From: Collimonas fungivorans Ter331
GTDB taxonomy: Bacteria > Pseudomonadota > Gammaproteobacteria > Burkholderiales > Burkholderiaceae_D
Assembly (NCBI RefSeq): GCF_000221045.1
Contig: NC_015856.1
Coordinates: 3,244,542 to 3,308,541, forward strand
Direction of reading: 5' to 3'
DNA: 64,000 bases
Positions 44,684 to 53,386 of the stretch are shown here, in pieces. Made by a program: the position numbers and the translations under genes. The notes beneath the pieces are model-generated. The model was not told the origin of the DNA, did no database searches, and was given only the letters and a program-made list of their open reading frames with translations. How positions within the stretch are numbered: position 1 is the stretch's first letter; every line of letters begins with the position of its first letter.

Positions 44684-45823
44684 ATGTTCGATTATGAAAC
44701 CTTAAAGATCATCTGGTGGGGCTTTGTCGGCGTGCTGCTGATCGGCTTCGCCCTCACCGACGGCTTCGACTTCGGGGTCGGCATGATGCTGCCCTTCATC
44801 GGCAAGACCGACGGCGAACGACGGGTCGTCATCAATTCCATAGGCAGCACCTGGGAAGGCAACCAGACCTGGTTCATCACCGCCGGCGGCGCCATTTTCG
44901 CGGCCTGGCCGCTGGTGTACGGCGCGGCCTTCTCCGGTTTCTACGTCGCCCTAATGCTGCTGCTGTTCTCGCTGTTCTTCCGCCCGGTCGGCTTCGACTA
45001 CCGCAGCAAGGTGGCCGATACGCGCTGGCGCAATGCCTGGGACTGGGGCCTGTTCGCCGGCGGCTTCGTGCCGCCGCTGATCTTCGGCGTGGCCTTTGGC
45101 AACCTGTTCCTCGGCGTGCCTTTCCATTACGACGACACCATGCGGGTGGAATATACCGGCAACTTCTTCCAGCTGCTCAATCCGTTCGGCCTGCTGGCCG
45201 GATTGCTGAGCGTAGCCATGCTGCTGATGCACGGCGCGGCCTACCTGCAAGTGAAGACCGACGATGTGATCGCACAGCGCGCCCGCAACGTCGCCAAGAT
45301 CGCCGGCCTGGTTACCGCCGCGCTGTTCGTCGCCGGCGGCTTCTGGGTCGCCTACGGCATCGACGGCTATCGCATCAGCGCCATGCCGGACATGAACACT
45401 GCCTTCATGCCGACCGCCAAAACCGTGACCACGGTCGCCGGCGCCTGGTTCGACAACTATGCGCACTGGCCGGCAATCTGGGCCCTGCCGGTGGTGGCGG
45501 TGGCGGCAGCATTGCTGTGCACGGCGTTCAGCAGCGCCAACAAGGCCATGGCGGCATTCCTTTCCAGCGGGATCAGCGTCACCGCGGTGATCCTCACCGC
45601 CGGCGCATCGCTGTTCCCGTTCATCATGCCGTCCTCGCTCGATCCCAACAGCAGCCTCACCATCTGGGATGCGGTATCGAGCCACAAGACGCTGGGCATC
45701 ATGTTCTGGGTGGTGGTCATCATGCTGCCGATCATCATGCTCTACACCACCTGGGTGTACCGGGTCATGCGCGGCAAGGTCACCCTCAAGCATATCGAAG
45801 ACAACGAACACACCGCTTACTGA
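44684..45823 (+). CDS. cydB: Cytochrome bd ubiquinol oxidase subunit II
   Basis: 379 residues, about eight membrane segments. The start [20 protein letters not shown] and [14 protein letters not shown] are signatures, and [20 protein letters not shown] and [10 protein letters not shown] follow in the expected places. It shapes the haem and proton pocket beside CydA. AAGGAG precedes its ATG, 12 bases after cydA. It is followed by cydX. Confidence 0.97.
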   Translation: MFDYETLKIIWWGFVGVLLIGFALTDGFDFGVGMMLPFIGKTDGERRVVINSIGSTWEGNQTWFITAGGAIFAAWPLVYGAAFSGFYVALMLLLFSLFFRPVGFDYRSKVADTRWRNAWDWGLFAGGFVPPLIFGVAFGNLFLGVPFHYDDTMRVEYTGNFFQLLNPFGLLAGLLSVAMLLMHGAAYLQVKTDDVIAQRARNVAKIAGLVTAALFVAGGFWVAYGIDGYRISAMPDMNTAFMPTAKTVTTVAGAWFDNYAHWPAIWALPVVAVAAALLCTAFSSANKAMAAFLSSGISVTAVILTAGASLFPFIMPSSLDPNSSLTIWDAVSSHKTLGIMFWVVVIMLPIIMLYTTWVYRVMRGKVTLKHIEDNEHTAY

Positions 45824-45842
45824 CAGGACAAGGGAGAAACTT

Positions 45843-46013
45843 ATGTGGTATTTCGCATGGATATTGGGAGTCGGCCTGGCGCTGGCGTTCGGCATCATCA
45901 ACGTCATGTGGCTGGAAGCCAACTATGCCTTCGGCAGCCGCGATGAAGAAACCACGCGCGAGCGTTTTGAAAGCGCTGCCGCCGAGCACGAAGCCAAGGC
46001 GCGGAAAAAATGA
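45843..46013 (+). CDS. cydX: Cytochrome bd small subunit CydX
   Basis: 56 residues, beginning MWYFAWILGVGLALAF, the classic CydX start with one membrane segment, followed by WLEANYAFG. The family is required for a stable CydAB complex. GGGAGAAAC lies before its ATG, 19 bases after cydB. Its C-terminal tail is longer and more charged than the 37-residue E. coli protein. Its stop overlaps the next start (ATGA). Confidence 0.93.
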   Translation: MWYFAWILGVGLALAFGIINVMWLEANYAFGSRDEETTRERFESAAAEHEAKARKK

Positions 46014-46507
46014 ACGGGCCAGCCTGCATCGTGGCGCTGAGCGCCAGCGCCCGCTCGCTATTGCCGGGCCATGATTTTGCAGATGCTTACCAGGTCGACG
46101 CTGCGGTTTCCGGCCTGACTGCGCGCCAGGCGACGCAAGCCATCGTTACGCATCCGCCGGCCTGGGTCAGGCATCTGGTGAAGACGCGCAACTGCATCGT
46201 CAGCCTGTTCCAGCTGAGGACAGTGGAGATCGGCGTCGACCAGCCGCTGCAGCCGACCATAGGCGGCTTCCCGGTCGTCGCCCAGTCGGCCGAGGAAGTT
46301 GTGCTGGGATTCGACGACAAGCATCTCGACTTCAGGATCAGCGTGACGGTCAATGCCGGTTCCGACACCGGCACCCTGGTGACCGTCGCCACCGTGGTCA
46401 AGACCAATAATTTCTTCGGCCGCGCCTACCTGGCGACAATCATGCCCTTCCACCGGCTGATTGTGCGGCACTTGCTGGAACACGCCAGGTTCGGCCAGGT
46501 CAGCTAG
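46010..46507 (+). CDS. DUF2867-family protein
   Basis: 165 residues, no signal peptide or membrane segment. Blocks such as ATQAIVTHPPAWVRHLVKTR and GFDDKHLDFRISVTVNAGSD match the DUF2867 domain, and YLATIMPFHRLIVRHLLEHA fits its conserved C-terminal part. Biochemical function unknown. Its ATG overlaps the cydX stop, so it is translationally coupled to the cyd operon, hinting at a link to respiration, though the coupling may be incidental. Confidence 0.8.
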   Translation: MNGPACIVALSASARSLLPGHDFADAYQVDAAVSGLTARQATQAIVTHPPAWVRHLVKTRNCIVSLFQLRTVEIGVDQPLQPTIGGFPVVAQSAEEVVLGFDDKHLDFRISVTVNAGSDTGTLVTVATVVKTNNFFGRAYLATIMPFHRLIVRHLLEHARFGQVS

Positions 46508-46736
46508 CGGCCTCGGCTACACATCCGGTTTCAGCTGCCGTTGCCGCCTCGTCCGCGCCGTCGCCGGCGCTGATGGCCAGCGCCACCTGCTCCAGCTTGG
46601 TCACCGCCACATTCAGCGAATCGTTGATCTGCGCCTTGGCGTGCTCGGGCATGGTTTCCGCTATCTGCGCCAAGGCCCCTGCCAGGTCGATTACCGCCAG
46701 CGTCAGGTCGGCAATCAGGTCGCGCTCGTTTATCAT
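46500..46736 (-). CDS. Small acidic helical protein, family unknown
   Basis: 78 residues, nearly all predicted helix, acidic, with many Ala/Leu (DLTLAVIDLAGALAQIAETM, AVTKLEQVALAISAGDG). No motif recognised. ATG at 46736; it overlaps the end of the DUF2867 gene by 8 bases on the opposite strand. Probably real because the frame is well formed and shows normal codon bias, but no ribosome site is strong. Could be a small regulator or chaperone; undetermined. Confidence 0.5.
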   Translation of the reverse strand: MINERDLIADLTLAVIDLAGALAQIAETMPEHAKAQINDSLNVAVTKLEQVALAISAGDGADEAATAAETGCVAEAAS

Positions 46737-46850
46737 CGGTCAAGGTCCAGTATCATACGGGGACGGCATTATTACATTACGCGGCCGAATGCAAAACCGC
46801 CGTGGAATAAAAACGTCATAAAAAACTCCATTCCTGCTGGAACCTGAATC

Positions 46851-48005
46851 TTGAATCATCGAACAACACAAACATCGCTGGCCTTGTTTTGCAAGGTGGT
46901 CGACAACTACGGCGACATCGGCATCTGCTGGCGCCTGGCGCGGCAGCTGGAGCAGGAACATGGCATCGCCGTCACCTTATGGGTAGACGACCTGGCCAGT
47001 TTCCAGCGGATCTGCCCGCAAGTCGCCGTCGATCGCGAACTACAGCAAGTTGGCGCGGTAACAATACGCCACTGGTCCGGCCAGGATGGCGTGTTTGCGG
47101 CCGCCGACGTGGCCGACATCGTGATCGAATTTTTCGCCTGCGACATACCGCCCGGTTATATTGCGGCGATGGCGGAGCGCGTACCGCATCCGGTGTGGCT
47201 CAACCTGGAAGGACTGAGCGCCGAAGCCTGGGTGGAAGGCTGCCATGCGCTGCCCTCGCCGCAATCGCGGTCCTTGACCAAATATTTTTTCTTCCCCGGC
47301 TTCACCAACAAGACCGGCGGCCTGCTGCTCGAATCCGGCCTGCTGCAGCAGCGCCAGGCATTTCAACAGGATCCAGCTGTGATGGCGGCCTTTCTCCGGC
47401 AGTTTGGCGTAACACCTGCAGAGACGGCATCCCTGAAAGTTTCGCTGTTCTGCTATCCGCAAGCGCCGGCGCCGGCTTTGTTCGAGGCATGGCAAAACGG
47501 CGGCGCGGCGATGACTTGCCTGGTGCCGGAAGGCGTCGCCGTCGACGCCGTCGAAACATTTCTCGGGCGAGCCGCGTTAGCCGGGGCCAGCGCAACCCGC
47601 GGCGCACTGACCGTGCGGGTGCTGCCCTTCATTCCGCAGCAAGATTACGACAAGCTGCTGTGGGCCTGCGACCTCAATTTCGTGCGGGGCGAGGATTCCT
47701 TCGTGCGCGCCCAGTGGGCCGGCAAGCCCTTCGTCTGGCACATCTACCCGCAAGACGAAGACTTGCATCATGTCAAATTGAACGCATTTTTGCAGTCCTA
47801 TACGGCCACAACCGAGAACCTGGCCGAATTTTCCCTGAACTGGAACGAAGCCGCCAAAAAAACCGCGGACTGGGCCGCGCTATGGGCGTCGCTGGCAGCC
47901 GACATGCCGAAAATTGCCATCATGGCCATGGATTGGCAGCGGCAAATGTTGGCAAATGGCGACTTGGCCTGCAATTTACTGAAGTTTGCCAAAACAGTTA
48001 GGTAA
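46851..48005 (+). CDS. earP: EF-P arginine rhamnosyltransferase EarP
   Basis: 384 residues from a TTG start. The GT-B family signature VVDNYGDIGICWRLARQL contains the catalytic Asp18/Asp22 pair (Asp13/Asp17 in Pseudomonas). The late EDSFVRAQWAGKPFVWHIYP stretch holds the donor-binding region. It adds rhamnose from dTDP-L-rhamnose to Arg32 of EF-P, needed for polyproline translation. The efp gene follows 139 bases downstream with Arg at position 32, confirming the pairing. Inverting cytosolic transferase. The rml genes for dTDP-rhamnose are not in this window. Confidence 0.96.
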   Translation: MNHRTTQTSLALFCKVVDNYGDIGICWRLARQLEQEHGIAVTLWVDDLASFQRICPQVAVDRELQQVGAVTIRHWSGQDGVFAAADVADIVIEFFACDIPPGYIAAMAERVPHPVWLNLEGLSAEAWVEGCHALPSPQSRSLTKYFFFPGFTNKTGGLLLESGLLQQRQAFQQDPAVMAAFLRQFGVTPAETASLKVSLFCYPQAPAPALFEAWQNGGAAMTCLVPEGVAVDAVETFLGRAALAGASATRGALTVRVLPFIPQQDYDKLLWACDLNFVRGEDSFVRAQWAGKPFVWHIYPQDEDLHHVKLNAFLQSYTATTENLAEFSLNWNEAAKKTADWAALWASLAADMPKIAIMAMDWQRQMLANGDLACNLLKFAKTVR

Positions 48006-48144
48006 GAGGCATGGAAAAATAGGTTAAAATATACGGCTAATTTTTGACGCATTTTAAAAATTCAATCATACGTGGGCTTGCGGCGTTTTTTGCCAGTAGG
48101 CTACAGATGATTCTTAAGTAACCTACTTTTTACGTATATTCGCT

Positions 48145-48714
48145 ATGAAACCTGCAAAAGAAATTCGTGTTGGCAACATCATCATGGTCGACAGCAAGCC
48201 TATGATCGTCTTGCGCTCTGACGTCAACGGTTCGAGCCGCACGGGCTTCACCTACAAGTGGAAACTGAAGAACCTGCTGACCAACGCCCCGATGGAAAAC
48301 GTTTTCCGCGGCGACGACAAGTTCGACGTGGTCGTGCTCGACAAGAAACCAGTGACTTATTCGTACTTCGCCGATCCGTTGTTCGTGTTCATGGACGCCG
48401 ACTACGAACAGTATGAAATCGAAGCAGAAAACCTGGGCGACGCCCTGCACTACCTGAAAGACGGCATGGAATGCGAAGCCGTGTTTTACGACGGCAAGGC
48501 AATCTCGGTCGAACTGCCGACCACAATCCAGCGCCAGGTTGTCTACTCGGAGCCGGCAGTCAAGGGCAACACTTCGGGCAACGTCCTGAAAGAAGCCAAG
48601 ATCGAAAACGCTATCGAAGCCAACCAGCACATCGTCATGGTGCCGCTGTTCGTCAGCTCCGACGACATGATCGAAATCGACACACGCACCAACGAGTTCA
48701 AGAAGCGCGCTTAA
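48145..48714 (+). CDS. efp: Translation elongation factor P
   Basis: 189 residues, three-domain EF-P. The N-terminal KOW domain has the tip loop [19 protein letters not shown], with Arg32 (GSSR), the residue modified by EarP. The remaining part holds [19 protein letters not shown] and [20 protein letters not shown]. It relieves ribosome stalling at polyproline. No clear SD lies before the ATG, so the leader may be short or translation may rely on other signals. An intrinsic terminator follows. Confidence 0.97.
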   Translation: MKPAKEIRVGNIIMVDSKPMIVLRSDVNGSSRTGFTYKWKLKNLLTNAPMENVFRGDDKFDVVVLDKKPVTYSYFADPLFVFMDADYEQYEIEAENLGDALHYLKDGMECEAVFYDGKAISVELPTTIQRQVVYSEPAVKGNTSGNVLKEAKIENAIEANQHIVMVPLFVSSDDMIEIDTRTNEFKKRA

Positions 48715-48730
48715 TACTCCCGCCTTCAAA

Positions 48731-48765
48731 AAAAACGCTGCGGATTCTTCCGCAGCGTTTTTTTT
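48731..48765 (+). terminator. Intrinsic terminator after efp
   Basis: Stem AACGCTGCGGA / TCCGCAGCGTT with a TTCT loop and T8 tract; an A tract precedes it, so it may also end the leftward MFS gene. Confidence 0.9.
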
Positions 48766-48794
48766 CGCCCGCCCGATATCGAGCGGGGCGCCGC

Positions 48795-50045
48795 TTATTC
48801 GCTCAGGGTCTCGGCCAGGTTCTTGTTGTTGAAACCGAAACTGGCGATCACCGCCAGGCTTGCCAGCGCCAGTCCGCCGCCCAGCCACAGGGTAGACGAG
48901 ATGCCGAGCGAATCGACCACCACGCCGCCGGTGGACGAACCTACCGCAATCGCTACCTGCACAATGCTGACGAATAACGCGGAACCGGCTTCCGGCAAGT
49001 CAGGGGACGACAATTGCAGCCAGATGCTGGCGCACAACGGGATGGCGCCGAACGCCACGCCCCAGGCCAGCACCATCGTCACCACGCCCGCTTGCGATGC
49101 ATGCAGCAGCGGCAACGCCAGCAAAGCCACCATCAGGATCGCCACCATGGAAAACAGCGAAAGCTGCAGGTTGCGGGAGACGGTGGTCGAGATCGCAAAA
49201 TTCGAAACGAAGCCGACGAAACCGAAGCCCAGCAGTACCGAAGTAATCGCCGGCAGGCTGAATCCTGCGCTTTGCACCAGGAACGGCGTGACATAGGTGT
49301 AGGCGGAAAAGTGCGCGCCAAACACCAGCGCCACCATCAGCAAGCTTTTGCGGATAGTCGCCCGGCCCAGCAATGCGCCCAGGTCGCTGAAGCGAATCGC
49401 CGCTTTCGACGGCAGCGAAGGCAGCAGCAGCGCTTGCGCAGCCAGCGCCACGGCGGCCAGCACGCCGGTGGCGATGAACGATGCGCGCCAGGAAGCCAGG
49501 GTGCTGATGAAGGTGCCGAGCGGCACCCCGATCACCGTGGCGAAGGTGACGCCGGTCAGTATCATGGCGGTCGCCTTGGCGGCGTGCTCTTCCCGCACCA
49601 GCCGCGCCGAAGTCGCCAGCGCCAGCGTCCAGAATCCGCCCAGCGCCGCGCCCAGCAGGGCCCGTCCTAGCAGCATCGTGCCAAAGCCGGGAGCCATCGC
49701 CGATATCAGGTTGGACGCCAGCAGCAGCACCGACAGCATCAGCAAGATCAGGCGGCGGTTAATGCGCCCTGCTCCCAGCATCAGCCCCGGCGCCGAGATG
49801 GCCGCGATCACTCCCGGCGTGGTCACCATCAAACCGGCGGTGCCGGGCGAAACGCCAAGGTCGTGCGCGATTTGCGGCAGCAGCCCGACCGGCAGGAATT
49901 CCGTGGTGACAAACGCAAACGCGCCTATCGCCACCGCCACCACCGACAGCCACGAACGCAAAGGCGATGCCGTGCTGCTGACATGCACGGGCAGGTCGAG
50001 AAGGCTGTCGTTTTGCGCGCTGATCGCCGCCATATTTTTTTCCAT
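48795..50045 (-). CDS. MFS exporter, DHA1 family (Bcr/CmlA/arabinose-efflux-like)
   Basis: 416 residues from ATG 50045, which has AGGAG six bases upstream. Twelve membrane segments. VAIGAFAFVTTEFLPVGLLP and LMLGAGRINRRLILLMLSVL follow the DHA1 layout (motif A variant). PLGTFISTLASWRASFIATG is the antiporter motif C region. Likely exports sugars, drugs or metabolites. Two CTGTA-N11-TACAG sites in the 257 bp upstream link it to the Rrf2 regulator at 50303. Confidence 0.9.
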   Translation of the reverse strand: MEKNMAAISAQNDSLLDLPVHVSSTASPLRSWLSVVAVAIGAFAFVTTEFLPVGLLPQIAHDLGVSPGTAGLMVTTPGVIAAISAPGLMLGAGRINRRLILLMLSVLLLASNLISAMAPGFGTMLLGRALLGAALGGFWTLALATSARLVREEHAAKATAMILTGVTFATVIGVPLGTFISTLASWRASFIATGVLAAVALAAQALLLPSLPSKAAIRFSDLGALLGRATIRKSLLMVALVFGAHFSAYTYVTPFLVQSAGFSLPAITSVLLGFGFVGFVSNFAISTTVSRNLQLSLFSMVAILMVALLALPLLHASQAGVVTMVLAWGVAFGAIPLCASIWLQLSSPDLPEAGSALFVSIVQVAIAVGSSTGGVVVDSLGISSTLWLGGGLALASLAVIASFGFNNKNLAETLSE

Positions 50046-50169
50046 GTGAAACTCCTGTTCTTTACGCCTGATAGAAATAACCAAAATCGATAAAAATGCA
50101 GCCGGCACTGACCAGCCGTGCCGGCTGCCTTGCATCTGGTTTGCGGCAACCCGCCTCGCCGCGACTAAA

Positions 50170-50190
50170 CTGTAATATTTTTTAATACAG
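50170..50190. promoter_or_regulatory. CTGTA-N11-TACAG operator site 1 (MFS promoter)
   Basis: CTGTA and TACAG, 11 bases apart, extended by matching AAA/TTT on the outside (AAACTGTA...TACAGTTT). 125 bases upstream of the MFS ATG. Confidence 0.7.
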
Positions 50191-50262
50191 TTTAGAATGT
50201 AAAAATAGGATCAAAATCGATCCCTTACTCAATCAACCATACCAATTAACTGCGCCAATTAA

Positions 50263-50283
50263 CTGTATATGATTTTTATACAG
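50263..50283. promoter_or_regulatory. CTGTA-N11-TACAG operator site 2 (MFS promoter)
   Basis: The strongest copy: perfect 13-base arms AATTAACTGTATA / TATACAGTTAATT (50257-50289) around a 7-base core. Lies between the Rrf2 stop and site 1. Confidence 0.75.
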
Positions 50284-50302
50284 TTAATTATAAAAAAAAC
50301 CA

Positions 50303-50737
50303 CTATGCCTCAGTCTTGTCGGCGATCTTGTTGACCAGCTCGGACAATTTTCTTTCCCGCAGGATCTCCAGCAAAGCGCCCTCGACTTCCGACACCACCG
50401 GATCCAGCACCATATCCATGCCGCAGCTGACCGGACAACAGAGGTCTTTCGAACGCGTATTGTGCTTCAGCACCGGCCCTTCCTCCACCGCCTGGTAGAT
50501 CTCCGCCAGGTTGATGTCCGACGCCGGCCGCGCCAGCTGCACGCCGCCGCCCTTGCCTTCCTTGGTCAACACCAGCTTGGCCTTGCTCAGCTTGCGCAGC
50601 AGTTCACGCACAAAAACGGGATTGGTATTGACGCTCGTGGCAATGGCGGTGGAAGGCAAAAACACTTCCCCGCCCCTGGTCGCGTACTCGACGCTGACTA
50701 AAATGTGTGCCGCCACGGCAAATCGACTCGACTTCAT
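50303..50737 (-). CDS. Rrf2-family transcriptional regulator
   Basis: 144 residues with the Rrf2 winged helix (SSRFAVAAHILVSVEYATRG, VRELLRKLSKAKLVLTKEGK then GGGVQLARP). Three Cys cluster near residues 97-103 (LCCPVSCGM), unlike the C-x7-C-x5-C iron-sulfur pattern of IscR/NsrR; this is the YwnA-like subgroup, so a redox- or thiol-sensing role without a cluster is likely. The same 21-bp site occurs overlapping its own start region and twice before the MFS exporter, which makes it the probable repressor of both. Confidence 0.9.
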   Translation of the reverse strand: MKSSRFAVAAHILVSVEYATRGGEVFLPSTAIATSVNTNPVFVRELLRKLSKAKLVLTKEGKGGGVQLARPASDINLAEIYQAVEEGPVLKHNTRSKDLCCPVSCGMDMVLDPVVSEVEGALLEILRERKLSELVNKIADKTEA

Positions 50738-50738
50738 A

Positions 50739-50759
50739 CTGTAATCTTATTCGATACAG
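50739..50759. promoter_or_regulatory. CTGTA-N11-TACAG operator site 3 (rrf2 promoter)
   Basis: Same arms and spacer as sites 1 and 2, immediately upstream of the rrf2 ATG (50737), suggesting negative autoregulation. Confidence 0.7.
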
Positions 50760-50883
50760 ATACCCTCAGTCAAGTAACTTTGTAGCATAAGCTTATTCGG
50801 ATGCGTATTGCCCATCGAGGCCACAGCGCCGACGTCTTCCGCGACGGTGCGCGGACAGGACGCCGGCTGCCGAGATGGGCGAT

Positions 50884-51777
50884 TTACCCGGCCTTGGCCA
50901 ACATATTGAAAATACTGGAAAAATCCAGCCCGCCGGCGCCGCTCTTGCTGTGGATGTCGTACAGGTTGCGCGCCAGCGCGCCGAGCGGCACGCTGCTGCC
51001 AGTGGACAGCGAATTTTCCACCGCCAGCCCGAGGTCCTTGAGCATCAGGTCGACGCCGAAGCCGCCGGCATAGCCCTTGGACGCCGGCGCATTTTCCATC
51101 ACTCCCGGACACGGGTTGTAGACTTCCAGCGCCCAGTTGCGGCCCGAACTTTTCGCCATGATTTCCGACAGCACCTTGGGATCCATGCCGTTCGCCATGC
51201 CGAGCCGGATCGCCTCGCAGCTGCCGATCATCAGGATCCCCAGCAGCATGTTGTTGCACACCTTGACGGTCTGGCCGCTGCCGTTGTCGCCGGCGTGGAA
51301 AATTGCCTTGCCCATTTTTTCCAGGTATGGCTTGGCCAGGGCAAAGCCTTCGGCGGAACCGCCGACCATGAAAGTCAGGGTACCGGCGGCAGCACCGCCG
51401 GTGCCGCCCGAAACCGGCGCATCGAGCATGGTGAAGCCTTTGTCGCGCGCCGCCGTCGCCACCTTGCGCGCAGCGTCGGGAGCGATGGTCGAGCAGTCGA
51501 TCAGCAACGTGCCCGGCGCCGCCTGCGCCAGGATGCCGTTGGGGCCGAGGTAGGCGCCCTCAACGTGGCGGCTGGCCGGCAGCATCGTGATGACGATCCT
51601 GGCTGCCGCCACCGCGGCCGGCAAATCGCTGCCGGTGCTGCCGCCGCCGGCGACAAACTTGTCGACGCTGGCCGCCAGCAGGTCATGGCCGCTGACCTTG
51701 CAGCCGGCCTTCACCAGGTTCAGCGCCATCGGCAAACCCATATTGCCGAGGCCGATAAAAACGATGTCGCTACTCAT
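50884..51777 (-). CDS. mmsB: 3-hydroxyisobutyrate dehydrogenase
   Basis: 297 residues. N-terminal Rossmann fold (IVFIGLGNMGLPMALNLVKA), the family signature DAPVSGGTGGAAAGTLTFMV near residue 120, and the catalytic Lys in GSGQTVKVCNNMLLGI. It oxidises 3-hydroxyisobutyrate to methylmalonate semialdehyde in valine breakdown, feeding MmsA just upstream (36-base gap). Third gene of the leftward binding protein-mmsA-mmsB operon. Beta-hydroxyacid dehydrogenases overlap in specificity, but the mmsA neighbour makes the call strong. Confidence 0.94.
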   Translation of the reverse strand: MSSDIVFIGLGNMGLPMALNLVKAGCKVSGHDLLAASVDKFVAGGGSTGSDLPAAVAAARIVITMLPASRHVEGAYLGPNGILAQAAPGTLLIDCSTIAPDAARKVATAARDKGFTMLDAPVSGGTGGAAAGTLTFMVGGSAEGFALAKPYLEKMGKAIFHAGDNGSGQTVKVCNNMLLGILMIGSCEAIRLGMANGMDPKVLSEIMAKSSGRNWALEVYNPCPGVMENAPASKGYAGGFGVDLMLKDLGLAVENSLSTGSSVPLGALARNLYDIHSKSGAGGLDFSSIFNMLAKAG

Positions 51778-51813
51778 GTCAAACTCTCCTGTGACTTGTT
51801 AGGCTGCGTGCGA

Positions 51814-53319
51814 TCACTTCATGGAAATCGTCGTATTGATCTCGCCGCCGTCCGCATCCGGCGCAAACCAGCGCGCGGTCACGGTCTTGGTCTGGGTCCA
51901 GAACTGCACCGCCTGCTTGCCGTTGGGGCCGAGGTCGCCCAGCTTGGAAGCGCGCGAACCGGTAAAGCTGAAATAAGCCACCGGCACCGGGATCGGCACA
52001 TTGATGCCGACCTGGCCGACATCGATCTCGTTCTGGAACTTGCGCGCGGACCAGCCCGAGGAGGTAAAGATCGACGTGCCGTTGCCGTTCGGGTTGGCGT
52101 TGATGAAGGCAATCGCTTCGTCCAGCGTCTCCAGTTCGACCACACACATGGCCGGGCCGAAGATCTCTTGCGTATAGATATCCATCTCGGCGGTCACGCC
52201 GGAAAAAATGGTCGGACCGACAAAATTGCCGTCGGGGTAACCGGCCACCTGGCAGTTGCGGCCATCCAGCAGCAGCCGCGCGCCCTGCTCCACGCCCGAT
52301 CCGATCAGGCGTTCGGTGCGCGCCTTGGCGGCTTTCGACACCATCGGCCCGAGGTCGGCCTTGCGGTCGCTGCCCGGCCCGATCTTCAGGCCGCGCGAAC
52401 GCTCAACGATTTCCGGCAGCCAGGAACGCGCCTTGCCCACCAGCAGCACCATCGAATTCGCCATGCAGCGCTGGCCGGCGGCGCCGAATGCCGCGCCCAG
52501 CAGGTTGTTGATGGCCTGGTCCTTGTTGGCGTCGGGCAGCACGATGCAGTGGTTCTTGGCGCCCATCATGCATTGCGCGCGCTTGCCGGCTTCGCTGGCA
52601 CGGCGATAGATATGGGTGCCGACAGTGGTCGAGCCGATGAAGGAAATCGCCTTGATGTCGGGATGGTCGCACAGCATGTTGGCCACCTCCGGGCCGCCAT
52701 GCACCACGTTCAACACGCCCGGCGGCAAACCGGCCTGCTGCGCCAGTTCGACCAGGAACAGCGAAGAAGAAGGGTCCTGTTCGGACGGCTTCAGGATGAA
52801 GGTATTGCCGCAGGCGACCGCTACCGGGAACATGAAGCAAGGCAGCATCACCGGGAAGTTGAACGCCGTGATGCCGGCGCCGACGCCGAGCGGCTGGTTG
52901 ATGGTGTAGACATCGACGCCGGTGGCGGCATTTTCGGCCAGTTCGCCCAGCTGCAGCGAAGTGATGGAGCAGGCGTGCTCGACCACTTCCAGGCCGCGCA
53001 TCACTTCGCCTTCGGCATCCGGCAGGGTCTTGCCGTGCTCGCGCGTAATCAGCTCGGCCAGCGGCGCGATGTTTTCGCGCAGCAGCTGCTGGAACTTGAG
53101 CATGATGCGCATGCGCTGCGCCAGCGAAGTGTTGCGCCAGCTGGCGAAGGCCTGCTTGGCGTCGGCTACCGCGTGGTCGACTTCAGCTTTGGTGGCGAAC
53201 GGCACGCGCGCCACTACTTCCTGGGTCGCCGGATTGAGGACATCGCGCCATTCGGTGCTGGCCGACTGCACGGTCTTGCCGCCGACATATAGAGGGATGT
53301 TAGGGATATTGGTAGACAT
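51814..53319 (-). CDS. mmsA: Methylmalonate-semialdehyde dehydrogenase (CoA-acylating)
   Basis: 501 residues from ATG 53319 (GAGGAAG upstream; the frame to 53337 is unsupported). ALDH fold with the catalytic Cys in [18 protein letters not shown] near residue 285, the pre-catalytic [20 protein letters not shown], and [20 protein letters not shown], typical of the MmsA/IolA subgroup. It makes propionyl-CoA (or acetyl-CoA from malonate semialdehyde). The missing general-base Glu is normal for this CoA-dependent class. Middle gene of the operon. Confidence 0.95.
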   Translation of the reverse strand: MSTNIPNIPLYVGGKTVQSASTEWRDVLNPATQEVVARVPFATKAEVDHAVADAKQAFASWRNTSLAQRMRIMLKFQQLLRENIAPLAELITREHGKTLPDAEGEVMRGLEVVEHACSITSLQLGELAENAATGVDVYTINQPLGVGAGITAFNFPVMLPCFMFPVAVACGNTFILKPSEQDPSSSLFLVELAQQAGLPPGVLNVVHGGPEVANMLCDHPDIKAISFIGSTTVGTHIYRRASEAGKRAQCMMGAKNHCIVLPDANKDQAINNLLGAAFGAAGQRCMANSMVLLVGKARSWLPEIVERSRGLKIGPGSDRKADLGPMVSKAAKARTERLIGSGVEQGARLLLDGRNCQVAGYPDGNFVGPTIFSGVTAEMDIYTQEIFGPAMCVVELETLDEAIAFINANPNGNGTSIFTSSGWSARKFQNEIDVGQVGINVPIPVPVAYFSFTGSRASKLGDLGPNGKQAVQFWTQTKTVTARWFAPDADGGEINTTISMK

Positions 53320-53386
53320 GATGGCTTCCTCGAACAATTAAAAAATGAACGGTGCCGGCGCCGCGGCGCTGAGCACCCAGTGTGTA

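Noticed and set aside
50875-53292. 805-codon open frame on the plus strand
   Set aside because: Antisense to mmsB and mmsA. The protein is rich in His, Gln and Arg with no domain, as expected for the GC-rich complementary frame of well-coded genes.
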